From positions 599,501 through 663,500 of the forward strand of contig JBBDHG010000133.1 of NCBI GenBank assembly GCA_037951165.1: DNA of 64,000 nt, given 5' to 3'. Of this stretch, positions 11,721 through 26,029 are shown in pieces; position 1 is the stretch's first letter, and each line of letters starts with the position of its first letter. A model generated the notes under the pieces. The model did not search any database. It worked only from the letters and a program-made list of their open reading frames with translations, and had not been told where the DNA came from. Both the position numbers and the translations under genes were made by a program. The stretch comes from Lophius americanus. Taxonomy: Eukaryota > Chordata > Actinopteri > Lophiiformes > Lophiidae.

Positions 11721-14700
11721 CATTGCATCAAACCCCTTTATTAATTTGCAAAGACTGATGTATGCATCTATTGTTTGAGTAGAGATATACCAAAGTCTGC
11801 CAGTTTGAGCTCTCCTTTCTCGTTAATGAGCAGGTTTTGGGGTTTGAGGTCTCTGTGGAGGACCTTCCTTCTGTGGCAGTATGCCAAACCTCGTAACAGC
11901 TGGAATAGGAATATCTGGCAGAGGAGAATTTGTTAAGACGTATTTCTCATCCAGAAGAAAGCTAAACATTAATCAGTGACAATATGATTACATCACATAT
12001 AGATAGATTCTTTCATTCCTCGGTGCTGAACGTACGGATCACTCATTACCTTAACATTGTGTACACTCATGATGCTTCCACAGTCATCCATGTACTGCTT
12101 CAGATCTTTTTCCTGGTGGGAGGGAGAGTGAACGAAAGACAGAAGGGAAAGATAGAAGGAAATGAAAGAAAGATAATTATTTTTAATATGCCCATAAAGA
12201 AGCACATAACATTCATACGCACAAAGTGCAGTCACTCACCAGGTATTCAAACACAAGTGTCAGGCACTTGTCCGTGTGGATGATGTCATGAAGGGTGACA
12301 ATATTGGCATGCTTCAAGTCTTTCAGTAGAGACACTGGATGAAGGAGACAATCAGAGTCATGTAAGCAGAGAAAAGCCCTGGAGAGAACTAACCCAGCTA
12401 AAATACCACTAATAGCTCATTGGCATACTCTTCGTTGTTCATCTAACCAGAACTTCATAAATATCTTGAGAGAATTGGTCCTGTTGACCTGTGATCTGTT
12501 TACTGAAAAATCACAAGATCACTTCAGTACCTTCTCGGATTGCTGTGCAGGGCGCACCCTCCTCATGTTCCAGCCTGATCTCTTTCAGAGCAACTAAGTT
12601 GTCTGTTAACTTGCTTCGGCCCTTAAATACTGTAGCATAAGTCCCCTGTAGAAACAGAAAGTATGGGAATGCATTAAGAAATAAATCAACCAGGATATTT
12701 GAGGAGTTCATATCTGCTCAGTGCCACATCCGCTGATGTTCTTCAAAGATCTCACCTCTCCGAGTTTGTCCAGTTTGATGTAAGTCTCAAGTTTCCCAAA
12801 GCCGATTTCAGACTAGGGAAGATAGAAAGGAAAAAAATGTGGAAAATTATGAGTGCAATCAATGTGAGCTCTCATAACGACAGTTAGCAAATATTTTGGC
12901 CACATCCTGATTGTAAGACATCCTGATTGTAAGACAATCTTCCATGCTTAAGATAACTATCTTTCAAAGCTAATCCTCCAAAAAACATCTGTCAGATACA
13001 TTTTCAGTCCTATTCATATTTACTGTTGGCTAATGGCAAACAACTAACTGCAGAAACCTGAGTCACCAGACCTTTTATTATGTGTGGTAATTAGATTAAT
13101 CTGGGTTCGGTCACCTGTTTTATCTATTTGCTCAGTTAATATTAGTCTGTGTGGTTGCTCCTATTTACCAACCCATTGTGGATCTTTGTATCCCATGTTC
13201 AAACTCCGTTTCCTTGTGTTCCCAGCGTCATTCATATATTCCGGTAAGTTTACTTGGAATTTGATCATTTGCCTGTAATTCTGGATTTTGCCTTCAATTT
13301 CAGGTGGAGATTTTTAGGTTTTTTTTAAAAACATATTTGTATTTAAAAAAAGGTCCTTGGAGCCATGATTTACACTCAAAAGGAAGATGTCCATTTTGAA
13401 TTTAGAATACGTTTTTTGCAATGTCCGAGTGTTGTACTTTAACAAACTTGTCCTATAGGTTTCATGCGTACAAGACGAAATCTGGTCGAGCAACCTCGAC
13501 CCCAAAATTGATCACAATTTTGGCATGCCAGGGCGTGGCCATGGTGGCTTATGAGTCTTGATCACTCGCCATTAAAAACGTCACTGAGGTCAACATCGCT
13601 GCTCGGTGTTCGGCTCTCAGGACTCATTAACCTCTGGACTGACAGAAATTGCATGAAACACAAATCACCAAACAGCTCCTTCACGTTAACTGCCTGTCCT
13701 TTGAATAACCATTGAGATGGCTCCATGTCCTTTCGTCCTTGTTCGTCTTGTCTTATCTCTGTGTTTTATCTTGCCCACTCTAATGAGAGAAAATTAGTTC
13801 CAAATAAAACGTAATATGCTAGTCTCTCAAAGAGGGATGGTGGAGGTCACAATTAAAACACTCACAGAAAAAATGACAAAAATGTATCTGCTGGCAAGAT
13901 CAAAATGTATGTATTATAAAGAAACAGTGTCTACCAAATTTGACGCTACCCATAAATATATATGCAGACTGGTTAAAAAAACAAACAATTAAATAAAACC
14001 TATCACTTTCCTTTGTCCAGTCTGTCCCAAACTTAACATGTTGAATATGAGTCCCATCCTGAAGACGTCCTTAAGACAATATTCAGTTAAGATTAAAGCA
14101 CCACCTGCTTGCAACAAAAGGTAAGACTGAAGTGACATATATGATTTGTTTTTCTTTTGATTCAGTTGTTTCCTTATCAAGTGTCCATCATTCACGACTG
14201 GCGTACACCCCGAGTGGAACACAGTTGAGAGGGCTCAATCAATGCTACTTGCAGATTTAATTATTGTGAAATCTCTGGACTGAATTCCGTATTCTCTGCC
14301 TTGTGTAAGCATGTGGGCGTTCACACGGTGTATTGCTTTAACAAGTTAACCAAAGAACACGAACAAAAGTTACTGTTTCCACTCTGAGTCATGCTTTAAA
14401 CCTTGTGAGGTCTCTGACATTTACTTTTCGGGTTCCGGTATCCAAGATCATTGAGTATAATTCAACAGTAGATGTGACGCTGCTCTCCTGTGTAACACAG
14501 TGGGAAAAGAAAATGTGTGTTGACCTCCTCCCGTTGCTGCTTTAAAAGTATGCAGGAATGGTTGGTAAAAAAGAAAACCGGTAATTCTGGAAAAATGTAT
14601 TAATTGGTAAGTCTCATTCCCAGGTCACTAAATAGCCACCCACCACCATTCTTGGTACCTTGTGAAGTGGGGATTATGAAAACCTCCTTGGTTACTGGAA

Positions 14701-15946
14701 CAACTTGATTTGTGCTGCTATGGATAATCTCTATCATAGGTAAATGACATGAAAATACCCCCATTGCGCCTAAGAAACAAACCAATTACAAGATGTAGAC
14801 CTTTGGAGCCTCTAGAAATGATGTGAGCAGCTTTTGATGAGATGTAGATAATCTATTCCCCATTATTTGCAGACAGATGGACAAGGGTAAACCCAACTAT
14901 GGAGTGGGCATTAACATACAGATAGAGGGCAGTGATAAAGAAACAGCCGCTGTGATGGTCCCGTCTCACTAATGATTTTTCTTCCGTAATGGAGTAGCTA
15001 CATGAGGGGCGGAGCCAAAGCAGTTTGGCCCACCTGTTCCATGTGTATTTTAAGAACTGAGATTTTCCCTGTTTCCAAAATCCTGTCCTTATATTATTTT
15101 TGCGTGACTTTGCATTTTTTAAATTAAATATCCAGTATAATATACGCCATTAGTGGCAGAATGTGATTGTATTGTTATTCCCTTGTGACAGGAAATTCAA
15201 CATAACAAGAAAAACAAAATATGGCATGCACTTCTTTACTGATGATAACTAAATAGGGATACATCCAAACATTTGTATAGATATCCAACAGGAATATTTC
15301 TGATGTATGTGCATTCCGAATTAATTTAATAAAGGTTTATCTGCATAATGTATGCGTCCCCTGGCTTTCATGTGAATGAATTATAGATGGTTGTTTCTAT
15401 ATCAAGCTGTGATACCCACCAGCCAGTCAGGGTTCATCCCTCTCCCTGTCGCTTTCCTGCATTTATTTGTCTATCTCTGTCAGGGTTGTTTCAGCCATGT
15501 TTTGTCCGTGTTCATCTCTCTGAATCAGCCCATCTCCCTCAGTCTAGCGTTGGCCTGTCCCGTCATGATGCTGATATGAATGCCAGGCTTGGGTTTTGTA
15601 TGAGGGGGAGGGTCTCCAGTGACCAAGTTAGCTGATGAAGCATGTGATCTCTTTAAAGGCATGCCTAAAAGCAAACATCATACTGAGCTTGGACACAAAA
15701 TGACATACATACACACTGGCAAAAGAGATTGTGTGCTAGGGGATGCACAAATCATGATTAGCATGATTAAGTAATAACTGTATTCATGTCCAAATAAATA
15801 TGTAGTTTTGTATCTTGAATGTTTGTCTGAGATCCTTATAAAAAAGAAAGTAATAGATGTTGCTTATTTCATTTCTAAACAAGTGACGAGTGGCAAGTGG
15901 GATGTGGCATAAAGCCTATGCTCAGTATCTACCACACATACTCCAT

Positions 15947-16023
<77 letters not shown>

Positions 16024-19000
16024 CCATCTCTGGGTTTGTGACAAGGGCTGTCAGGAGCTGCTGCTGAACTGTACTGCTCTTTGGAAAGAGAGTCAGTCTC
16101 ACGAGCAAAACCCACACTCTAACACACATAAACCTTCAAAAACACACATAAATTGAAGGACCAGCCTTACACACACCAACTGCACTCTTCAGCTGAAGTG
16201 TCCCTAAAATAAATGAAAACTATAATCTACGGTTTGGCTTCGGTATGTTCCTTTCTTAAGTGTGTCTGCGTGTGTTTCTCCGACTGTGTATGCTTCCCTT
16301 CAACAGGCTCATTTCTGTCCCACGGCTCTAATGATCCTGCTCAACAGAACGGACAAAGTTTTGGTGACCACATTTAAGGAACTTTAAACCATAGAAACTG
16401 TTCGAACGTGTACGGGATCTGCCTAACACTGATAGCTGAAGTGTCAGCAGAAGGAAAAACTAAGAAGAGAGATGTCTTCAGCCAAGTTCTGAATTGTATT
16501 GAGCTGAGTGTACATTACCGTGACCACATGACACTTTTCTCCTCCCGTAGCCTATAAGAAGGCTTTTAATGGGTGGAGAAAGAGTGGATTGATGATACTG
16601 AGCAGGAGAGTGTAGAATAATTTCAAATCTATTTTTTTTTTTTGCGGGGGCGAGACGAGTCTATCATAAGCGGTGAAAGGAAAAAAATGTACATGTGAAG
16701 CTATGTGATTATAGCTTATTTTAAATAATAAAGTTAGCATAAACAAAGATCATATTTAGAATCAATGCGAGATAGAATATGAGAATAAAATCGACATCAA
16801 GGGCTCAAACATGTTAACTGAGTAAATGAGGGAAAAGTGCAGCCCTTTGCTAAGAAGAGAGATGGCAGGCTCAGGTGGGAGGCAGGAAAGAAGAGCTCTT
16901 TCATTAACATGATGCAGCTACTCCTTCAGGCTTCAATCAATCAACCCAAAATAACTGGCACTTTGTCACATTGTAATGCAAACCTGCCAAAGGAGAAAGA
17001 AATGGTTTGACCCAAAGGAGTAGACTGTCACATAGCTTCGGTTAGTGTTTCATTTATTCGTTAGGTAACAATGGTATTCTGGGCTACAAAGATGCCATTA
17101 CACCACCAAGAGGAGAACGTCATATAAAATTATATCCTGCCTAACTGGGTATTAAGTCTCACAGCTTACTCATAGTCACTACGGAGTTGACTGGGGTCAT
17201 AAAAAAGTGTGTGTTGCATAACGTGGTTAAGTGCTGGTGGTTCTCTATCCCCAGCTTCATGGACCTGTGGATCTCATTGGACTGCTCTTAATAATTGATC
17301 ATCAATGGGCACCAGCCAGGAGAGAAAACTAACACTGAACAACTTCTCAGTACATTGGACCTGTTTCAAAGATCTAAATACATGACGTCAGGTGTGGGCC
17401 TTGTTATGGGATACCTGACACATGTTCTGTGTTATGGTAAGAAATAGCCAGGCCGTGTGCTCAGAAAAATATTGTGATCTTAAGCTTATCTCCTTCTGCT
17501 GATGTGTGATGAAATATTTACATTCACAGCTCTTGTGACACGGGGTTGGAACATGAATCTGCCATTGCAACGACAAAAACCATAAGAGACTTTCTAAAAA
17601 ATATGATATGCCTGCAGCTTCCTGCGGGCATATTGCAGAATCAGCAAGGTGACAGACTTTCACTTCCTGCCTTTCAATCTGAATCCAAGCAAAGGCTGGT
17701 TTTATATTTCCTACAGTTTGTCTTTGTCTACTCTTTCAAAATCACGTACTTTATTCCCTCTGCATTATCTTGTGCATCTCCCTCAGAATCTTTCCCTCTC
17801 CCTCCTTTGCTTTCTGTCTTACTTCAAGCTGTCGGTGTGTAATCCTCCTCGGGAGAGGAGCTGCAGCAAATCAGTCCAATGCTGCCTCTGAATTATTCAT
17901 TGATCTATTACATCACATGCATACAACAACCACCACAGGTACCTTGGCAAACACAAGCCCACAGACCTATAAGCATGTGAAAACTTGTCCACCATTCTTT
18001 AAATTACAGAGACAAACAAACAAGGTTAAGTTCTATCATTCTCAACCACCCTGAAACTACAAAAATCCCCTCAAAGAGTGTTTCCTTTCATCTCTATTTG
18101 ACTCCAGCAGAAAAGCTGTGTCATTAAACTGCTTCAAACTGCAAGCCAGTGGCAGAGCGCCAGCTCTGGTCAATAATTACACCAGAATTTGATGGAGGGC
18201 GAATCCCATCTGCTTTCCCACCGTATTGCAAGGCTTTTCGGTAACCGCGTGTAAAATGAATCAGTAACGCAAGCTAGATATAACGTTAAAAATAAAAGAG
18301 TTTGCTTCATCCAATTCAAAAGAAGCTTGAGACAAAAGAAAAACAAAATGTAGAAGAAAGTGTGACTAAAATAAAAGCGAGTGAAAGACTCGTTCTTCAT
18401 CCGCAATACAAACAGTTATAAAGGAACATGCTGCATATTCATGAATACCTATTATATGTATTTCTACCTATCATCCCCCTCTCCATTCATCCACTAGCAG
18501 CCCCCTCCCCCCTCTATCACCCAGAGATTCATGCACATCATGCTCTTGGCCTGGATCCACAATAAAGAATACATTTATCATTCATCCCTCCTGCTGAGTC
18601 ACAGTGAGCTCCATAGCAAGGCACATTATGTGATTAAAATAGCTGTATCATTGTGTTTCCAGTGTTGAGTGGGTCAGATGGTATGATGACCTCAGTTAAG
18701 TAATAAAGTTGCGCACACTTGACATTTGGAGGTCTGTATTCTGCACCATAAGAGCAGCACAGACCGAGCCGTTCTGAGTACTCTACACATGCAGATGCTA
18801 CAAAACAAAGTCAAAGCAGCTGATCTCCTCTGGACGCGTGTGAACAGGCACAAATAGACACACACGGACAGTAATTACTGACCAGCGAAGCTCGTCGCAG
18901 CCTGCGGCTCATGGGCTTGTCAAAGGGCGGGCTGTTCATGGCAAACTTCTCCAAGTATCCCTCTGGTAGCCTGATGTCAGCTGGGAGAGACAGACGTTTG

Positions 19001-22000
19001 TTGATGTCCTGAAATAGAGAGGAAAGGAGGGATTCAATGGCTGGGAAAGGGATTAACATTTAAATCACATGTAGAAGAAGTTTTCCACAGACTGACCCGA
19101 TGAGAGTCGTGGTGTGAAAGGGGGTTGGGTTTCCTTACACATTATTACAAAATCCCATTTATGTCCATGCATTAATATTACTTTAATTCAGCGGGTGAGG
19201 CATGCCTATAAAATTATGTTTTATATATGTTATAACTTACAGCCAAGAAGAGACGGAAAGTGTAATGTGATGGGATTGTAGAAATATGGGACTGTAGGGG
19301 GTTAATGGGGGATTTGAGTTTGAGGCTCATCCTGGAGACGGTATTGATTCAGGATTGTATTTTTTTCATATATCCTACTATGGTGGTTATCGTAAGCCCA
19401 TATACCAGACCAATCAGAGATTTAAGATTTAAATTGTTTCAAATGTTCTGTCACAAGTTCTCTGCTACTGTGTCATAATTTCTTTACACCTCATGACCCA
19501 GTTTTGTATTTTGAGCTCTCTTTTTTCCCACTTTCTATCTTCCTGTGTCTGTTCATACCTACGTCTGTGTCGTAGCATACCTGTCCTAGCTCCACTGTTA
19601 ATTTTTCCACTTCTATCTTCTTGCCTTGATCCAGTTCACCTGCGTTTCATTACATCCCTTTGTTGTTGATCTTTTTCTTCAAATTCCCTTCTTAGTCCCC
19701 CATGTTGCCTTGTTAGTTCAGTTTCCTGTGTTTTTGTTAGGATTTTGATGATTTTCCTGTATTTGCATCCCTGCATTTTGTTTACTGTTTGAACTGTTTG
19801 CTGTGGATCAGAGTTGGATTACTCCAATAGCCATACTTGTTTTGCCTGTTCTTCTGCCTGTCATCTAAAACATTGTTTGTGGTGGGACTATTTTCATTAA
19901 GATCATTGAACTATACCTCTTGTCACTATGTGGGTCCAAATTCCTGAACTGTTCCATTGTTTTGTAACATAAGGAAGTTAAAACTAATGAATGTAGCCAA
20001 AATAATAACATTTTTAATTGTATTCACTCAATGTAAATTAATTAGTACCCACAACTCAAACTCAACTCTTTGATTAAATGGCCTATGTGTTTGGCTTGGA
20101 TCTGGATTACACCATTGAATTTTATCCATCTATCACTCTTGGAAAATAGTTACATAAACAGGTTTTGATTTGCTGCTGTTGAATGATGGTTTTGTATAAG
20201 ATTTGTCTAGTACACTCAAGAAATTTTAATTTGCTGGCTGTTTATGCAACACGTAATTTTATTGAAAGAATTTTGTTTTAAAAGATAAAAATAATAACAT
20301 TATTTAAGACTTGCATTAAATACAACAACATAAGTTTCCCAAGATATAATCAAGTTAGCATGAACAAAGGACTTAAAGTTATTTTACTGTATACTACTCG
20401 CATTGTTTGCACTCAACAGGCGTTCTTTGGATTAATTAAATAATGGAAAGTATTTCCACTAGGGTTATCAAAATAACACATTAATTTAAGTTAATTATAT
20501 AGAGAACAATGAACACTAATTGATCACACTCTGTGATGTCATAAGTCAAAAGAACACGTAAGGTCACAATCTTAGACATGATGGATGCAAAGGACAAGGT
20601 TTTAGTAAAGTGGGTCACAAGTTCTCTCATATGTCATGTAGAGTTAGAACTGAAAAACTCAAACCCTTACTAAATAAAGGATCTATTCAACAAGAATATT
20701 AGTTCACAATTGCATAATACTGAAAGAAACCAATTTAATCCTTTGGAATTACTTTTCATGATTTTTCAAAATCAATTCAAAGAGTTTTTGTTTTGTTGGC
20801 ATTCTGCTGTTCCCAGCCTCTCACTAGTAAAAAACAAAAACAAATCTGGAACGTCCAATCTAATTTTTAGTATTTGTGAGCGTTTGCAGAAGTTAATATT
20901 GAAGCATACACTTACCATGATCATTTGTTATTTTGTTCTAATTCATTTTACCATGTAGGACATGTGAGGATGGGTTCAGATTAGAGTTGCATCGATCGAT
21001 CAGCGCCAGGAGGCCTAGTTTGATGTGATCGGTGATCAGCTGATCAGCCTCACTGAAGCCAATTCGGTGCCGGTTACATGCATGCACCATACACGCACAC
21101 TAAGCATGAGCTACCGTGGCTACAAACATCACATCTGCTCCAAATCTTTTGCCGTGAATTAAAAATAAAGCTCCCAATTTGTGACTCCAGTAAGGAAAAA
21201 ATAAGCTGCTTTGAGGAACAAGGCAGAAAAACCTTTGGCACGTTTTAAGAAAAACAATGCGAAGAATACGGGGTTCACATTATTTTCAACAACTCAGAAC
21301 ACATACATAATGCCAACCAACCTTACTTACAATGTTATCTTACAATAGCGTACTTAACATACGCTATTCACTATGGTTTTATCGGAATAGGACAAAATCG
21401 GTATCGGCCTGTCAGACTTTACAATAATCAGTTATCGGCCAAGAAAATTTAATTCGCTGCACCTCTAGATCGGATTGGTAGAACTGACTTCCTATTCAAC
21501 ACACACTAAATGCACTAACTGGACGTTGTTTGAATACAATTTGTTTTATGCTAGATTGCCCAGCCTGCATCACTCCTATGTTCTAAATCCATGTAGGACA
21601 GGTTCACTAGCAAGGGACCAATTACGTGCTGTTGTGTCAGGCTGACCGGGTCCCACTGTGTGAATCCCCAAAGTGAGTGTGTGAATGATGCGTTTGATTA
21701 CATGTAAGCATTATTGGTAGGTGGAAAAGTGTAGTTAAAGATGAAAGGCAGAAGGATTATATGCCTGCCATGCATTTGTTGAAACTCATTTGGCAACCTA
21801 CCAACATGTAGTAGGATTATATACACGCCGTCACCCTTACAGTATCAAAATATACCCAGAAAATAAACACTTGCGCAAACTGAAAACATCAAGCATGTTC
21901 CGTGACATGTAATGTAGCAGCGCGTTTAATGAAAAATAAGCCACAAACACAGGCAAAACATGACCAGTATCCTCTGAACCGTGCAAGCCGAAGGAATTTT

Positions 22001-25000
22001 CTCTATCATAAAAGAGTAGAAAAACGCGGGAAGCAAGAATGGCAACACCATGAAAAAAAATATGCACTCTAAAACTACATATATGCTGCTTCAACTGCTT
22101 CTAAAGACATTTAATATTTCATGTGATTTGTAAATTCTAGGGACTTTCTGATGAACTGATTAACACTATTTCCTCTGAGATACCCATTTTTGAAAAGGCA
22201 ACAATTAACAAAATAAAGCTCATGCCCTCTGATTAGATTGAGTGAAGACCAAAGACAGACAGAAACGCACACACACACAGTTCCATACTCACAATGCAGA
22301 ATAGCTCTAGTAGCTCCCTCATTGTCTTCCTTAAACGTGTCTTTCTATACATTCACACATGCGTTTTCCACAATGGATCGCTCTGACCTGCCACATGACT
22401 GCACAAACATTGACACAGACAGAGAGGGGGGGGGTGGCACAGTGCCACAGTGCCATCCACATTTTCAGAGGACGAAGAGGAGGAGGAAGAAGAGGAGGAG
22501 GAGGAGCAGCAGCAAGAGGAGAGACGAATGGACAATTCCTCAGGGGAAGATTGGCAGATGGAGGAAGGGGAGACACCTAGGGGGGCACTGTTTTCCTCTT
22601 CTCTCCTATTCTCTCCTTCTCCTCCTTCGTCTCTAGTATTATCTCCTGCGCCTTGTTCTTGCAGATTTGTCATACCAATAATCCTTCTCTGTTCTATAAT
22701 TAGAAAGTCACCCCGGTATTTTCCTCTACTTACATATCCCCGCTTCCCTGCATCTGTAGTAGTACTAGTCTAAATTAGACCCTTCCACTCGGCACAGCAC
22801 CACAGAGGCATCAGCCTGTGTGTCCAAAGGCATTTCCTTTATTACTACTGCACTCACTACCACCCCTCTCCACCCCCACCCCACCCCATGAGTCCTAAAA
22901 CAGACACATGCATACGCATGCTCAATCCGACAGAGACACATATATATCCTATATAGATAGCATATGTGCTCCCACATACATACACAAGAGTAGGATTAGC
23001 ATTTATATCAATTTTACTTATTGATTCAGATTCACCTTTTCAATTCCAAAATAATTTTTTCCTGGACCGATGCAAGACTGTGATATGTCACACTGTGGCT
23101 GCAGCAACATTTCAAAGAAAACCGACACAACTCCTCTCTGAGCCTTTGTAGCACAAATTACATTGCTGCTCTCTGACACTCCTCAGTTTGGTCTGTGGTC
23201 AGCTTTTTCTTTATTGCCGACTTTACTTGTGCGTCATGTTTAGCTATCCCTAGCCACACTTACAATACCTTTTGGGGGCAGGCCCACCTTTATTCTGCCC
23301 CTCAGTTCTGTACATGCTATCTGCAAGGTTCTTTTATGCAGAGAAACAAATCTGCTACATTATACTGCTTGAATATTTCTATGTGATAAATAAAGGCTTC
23401 TTCTTCTAATCAGATTGTTGTTTGTTCAACCTCTAATTCGGAAGTGGAGGTAGTGACAGAGGTGAATCGGACATCTGTATAAATCCAATGCAAAAATGCA
23501 AAAATGCTGGTGTGATGTTTGGACAGAGAATAAAGTGTGCTGCTCACAGCCAGAAAACCTAAAAGCAGACAATCAACGGAAACTGCTTTCATATTGAGGA
23601 GACATTACCAGCCTTTGGGCGCTCATTACTCTCAGAGAAGAGGAAGAGATCAGCTTCCACTTAACTGTGAAGGGTCCTTTTGCTCGATAAAATTGCACAT
23701 CGCTGTTTCATTGTTTGACGATTACAGAAGGATCTTCATTGCAATGCTGTTTTGCTGTGCAATATAATCACATGAAGGGGTCCAGGTAGATTGTTACATT
23801 CATCCTCGCAGACCAGTTTAGCCACTGATAAACGCAACTGAAAATAATTCTTTGACAAAAGAATCCGGTACCAGCCACTTTGAACCCGGTTCTTCTTTTG
23901 AAGACATATTGGTTCCCAATCCTACACATGACGTATTAATAATTTCCCAAATTGATATCTGGGAATTTTACACAAAATAATGGATAAAAATGTTAAGAGA
24001 CATTTACATTGATTAAGAGACATTTACATTGATTAAGAGACCTTTACATTGATTCTCTGTACCTTTTCTGCTGCATTCTTGAGACAAATCAACCAAAAGA
24101 TTTACCAGTATATGTAGAAAAAAGAAAATTTCAGGAGATATAGAGGTTTAATCTATAGGTTTCTATAGTGGGATTGTCTCTGGCTTCCCATACCTCGTTA
24201 GAGATGCGACGATGATGGTTGTTCCTCATACGGACCCTGACAGGACTCTGGACCTCGTCAGAGGATGTTCCAGATGCCTGGTCGCTCTCCCCGTCTGAAC
24301 CCATCTTCACATTCTCATGAACGATACCTACGATAAAAAAGAGACACAAAAAATGTGTTATTAACATGACCTGCACAAGTTTTTTGGGCTGCTTTTTTTT
24401 TTCTCTCTCTTACTATGTCTCTTTGAAAACCTCTTCCATCCCACTATCCATACTTTTATTGGAATACAAGCATTTCTCTTTCTCAGATCACATTCATCCT
24501 TCTGAGAAAGCCATATTGTCGTAGAGCCCCGACCCCCAGATGATGGACCGCACAACAGGCAACATGGGGGTATTGGTTGAATGCGTGCGCAGTAGAATAC
24601 CACTGGTAAGATGAGAGGATAACAGATAAGTATCACCTTCCATGCAGTTGGAGCTTTCCAGTGACTGCCACCCTCCATGCCTCCATTTCAACCAACAGTC
24701 CAACTGATCCATATGTCACATTGCAGCAGACAGGTTTGCATTTTTCGATGGTGGTTTTGTAAATGCGGGGGTAGGGGTGTCTATTATGAGAGGTGGTTCC
24801 TGATAGTACTCAAGTCTGGCTCAAAAACAACACATAATATACGATATCTGTCTTTGTCCTTATGCATCTTTTTTTGTATTTGGAACTTGAAATAGCTTAT
24901 TATGAGACACTAATTGAACTCATTGGTAACATCATCTGTTGATTTTTTTATTTTTTTCTGACACGTTAAACTGCTGTAACAAACACCTTTACTTTATTTA

Positions 25001-25934
25001 CTTAATACTCCTGATTGAAATGTTCATTGTTCATCTGATTTTAAGGGATTTATAGGACTTTAGAAGGATCTTTTTCTCAGTTTTAAAAAGTATGTTGTGC
25101 TTTAATATGATTTCATGTAATTTTAAAGGTGCATTTTTCTTACCTCCACCCAGGATTTGTTGTATTGTCTGTTTGCACACTACCTAACAGATTTTAATTA
25201 AATCGGGTAGAGGTGTTGGGCATGTGGCAAGGAAGAACCAATACAATTTTGGAGTGGATCCAGAGAAAAGAGGTGATTGGAATTCAATTCTACTTGTTTG
25301 TACATGGTATGTTACATGGTAACTATGTGGAAAGCAGGGAAGATGTGCCACATAATAAATCATCAAATGGACTGAACGTGGTGTGACTGAACCATGAATC
25401 TATGTCACTTCCTTAACAATTGCGAAATCGGACTCTTTTTTTTCCTTTTTTAAAATAAATCAAGTATGAACTGACACATCTGAATTGTGATTCAGAAAAA
25501 AAGTTGGCTTTATGTTTTTCTTTTTCCATTAACTTTAACAGAACCAGATTCCGCCATTTTGGTGGCGCACATATTTGGAATTGAGACTAGGGTTAATTAA
25601 AAAAACTGGCCTGTTGGGCATTTTTAACTCAGTATTCATGCTGTTCTTACCCTTTCAGCTTTAAGATAATCATGTACCCTAACATCTAAATAAGGAAGGT
25701 CAACAACTGATAGCCAATGGAGCAAGTTGGCACATTTTAGGGGAACAACAGTAATGTTAAAGTAATTCTGAATAAACTGTTTCAATCAGTTGAATCAGCA
25801 TGACTTGAACTTATTTAGTTCAGCAGGGCTACACATGTGCTTCTAGTTAGCTAACCAGGTTTCCTAGGAGGGTTATGAGTATATATATATATACAAATAT
25901 ATATATAAATACATAATTATACATATATATAGAT

Positions 25935-26029
<95 letters not shown>

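Larger units (their letters stand above)
19009..24193 (-). other. Kinase intron between the exons at 24194 and 19008
   Basis: About 5.2 kb. It contains a hAT-like MITE (20982-21467), a GAG-rich low-complexity patch (about 22470-22520) and a 20-base tandem repeat near its 5' end (23992-24055). A CT-rich stretch at about 19480-19900 looks like an old interspersed repeat. The Glu-rich frame across the GAG patch is low complexity, not an exon. Confidence 0.55.

Noticed and set aside
22450..22773. Glu-rich + strand ORF
   Set aside because: Encoded by a (GAG)n patch inside a kinase intron; other frames across it are equally low complexity.
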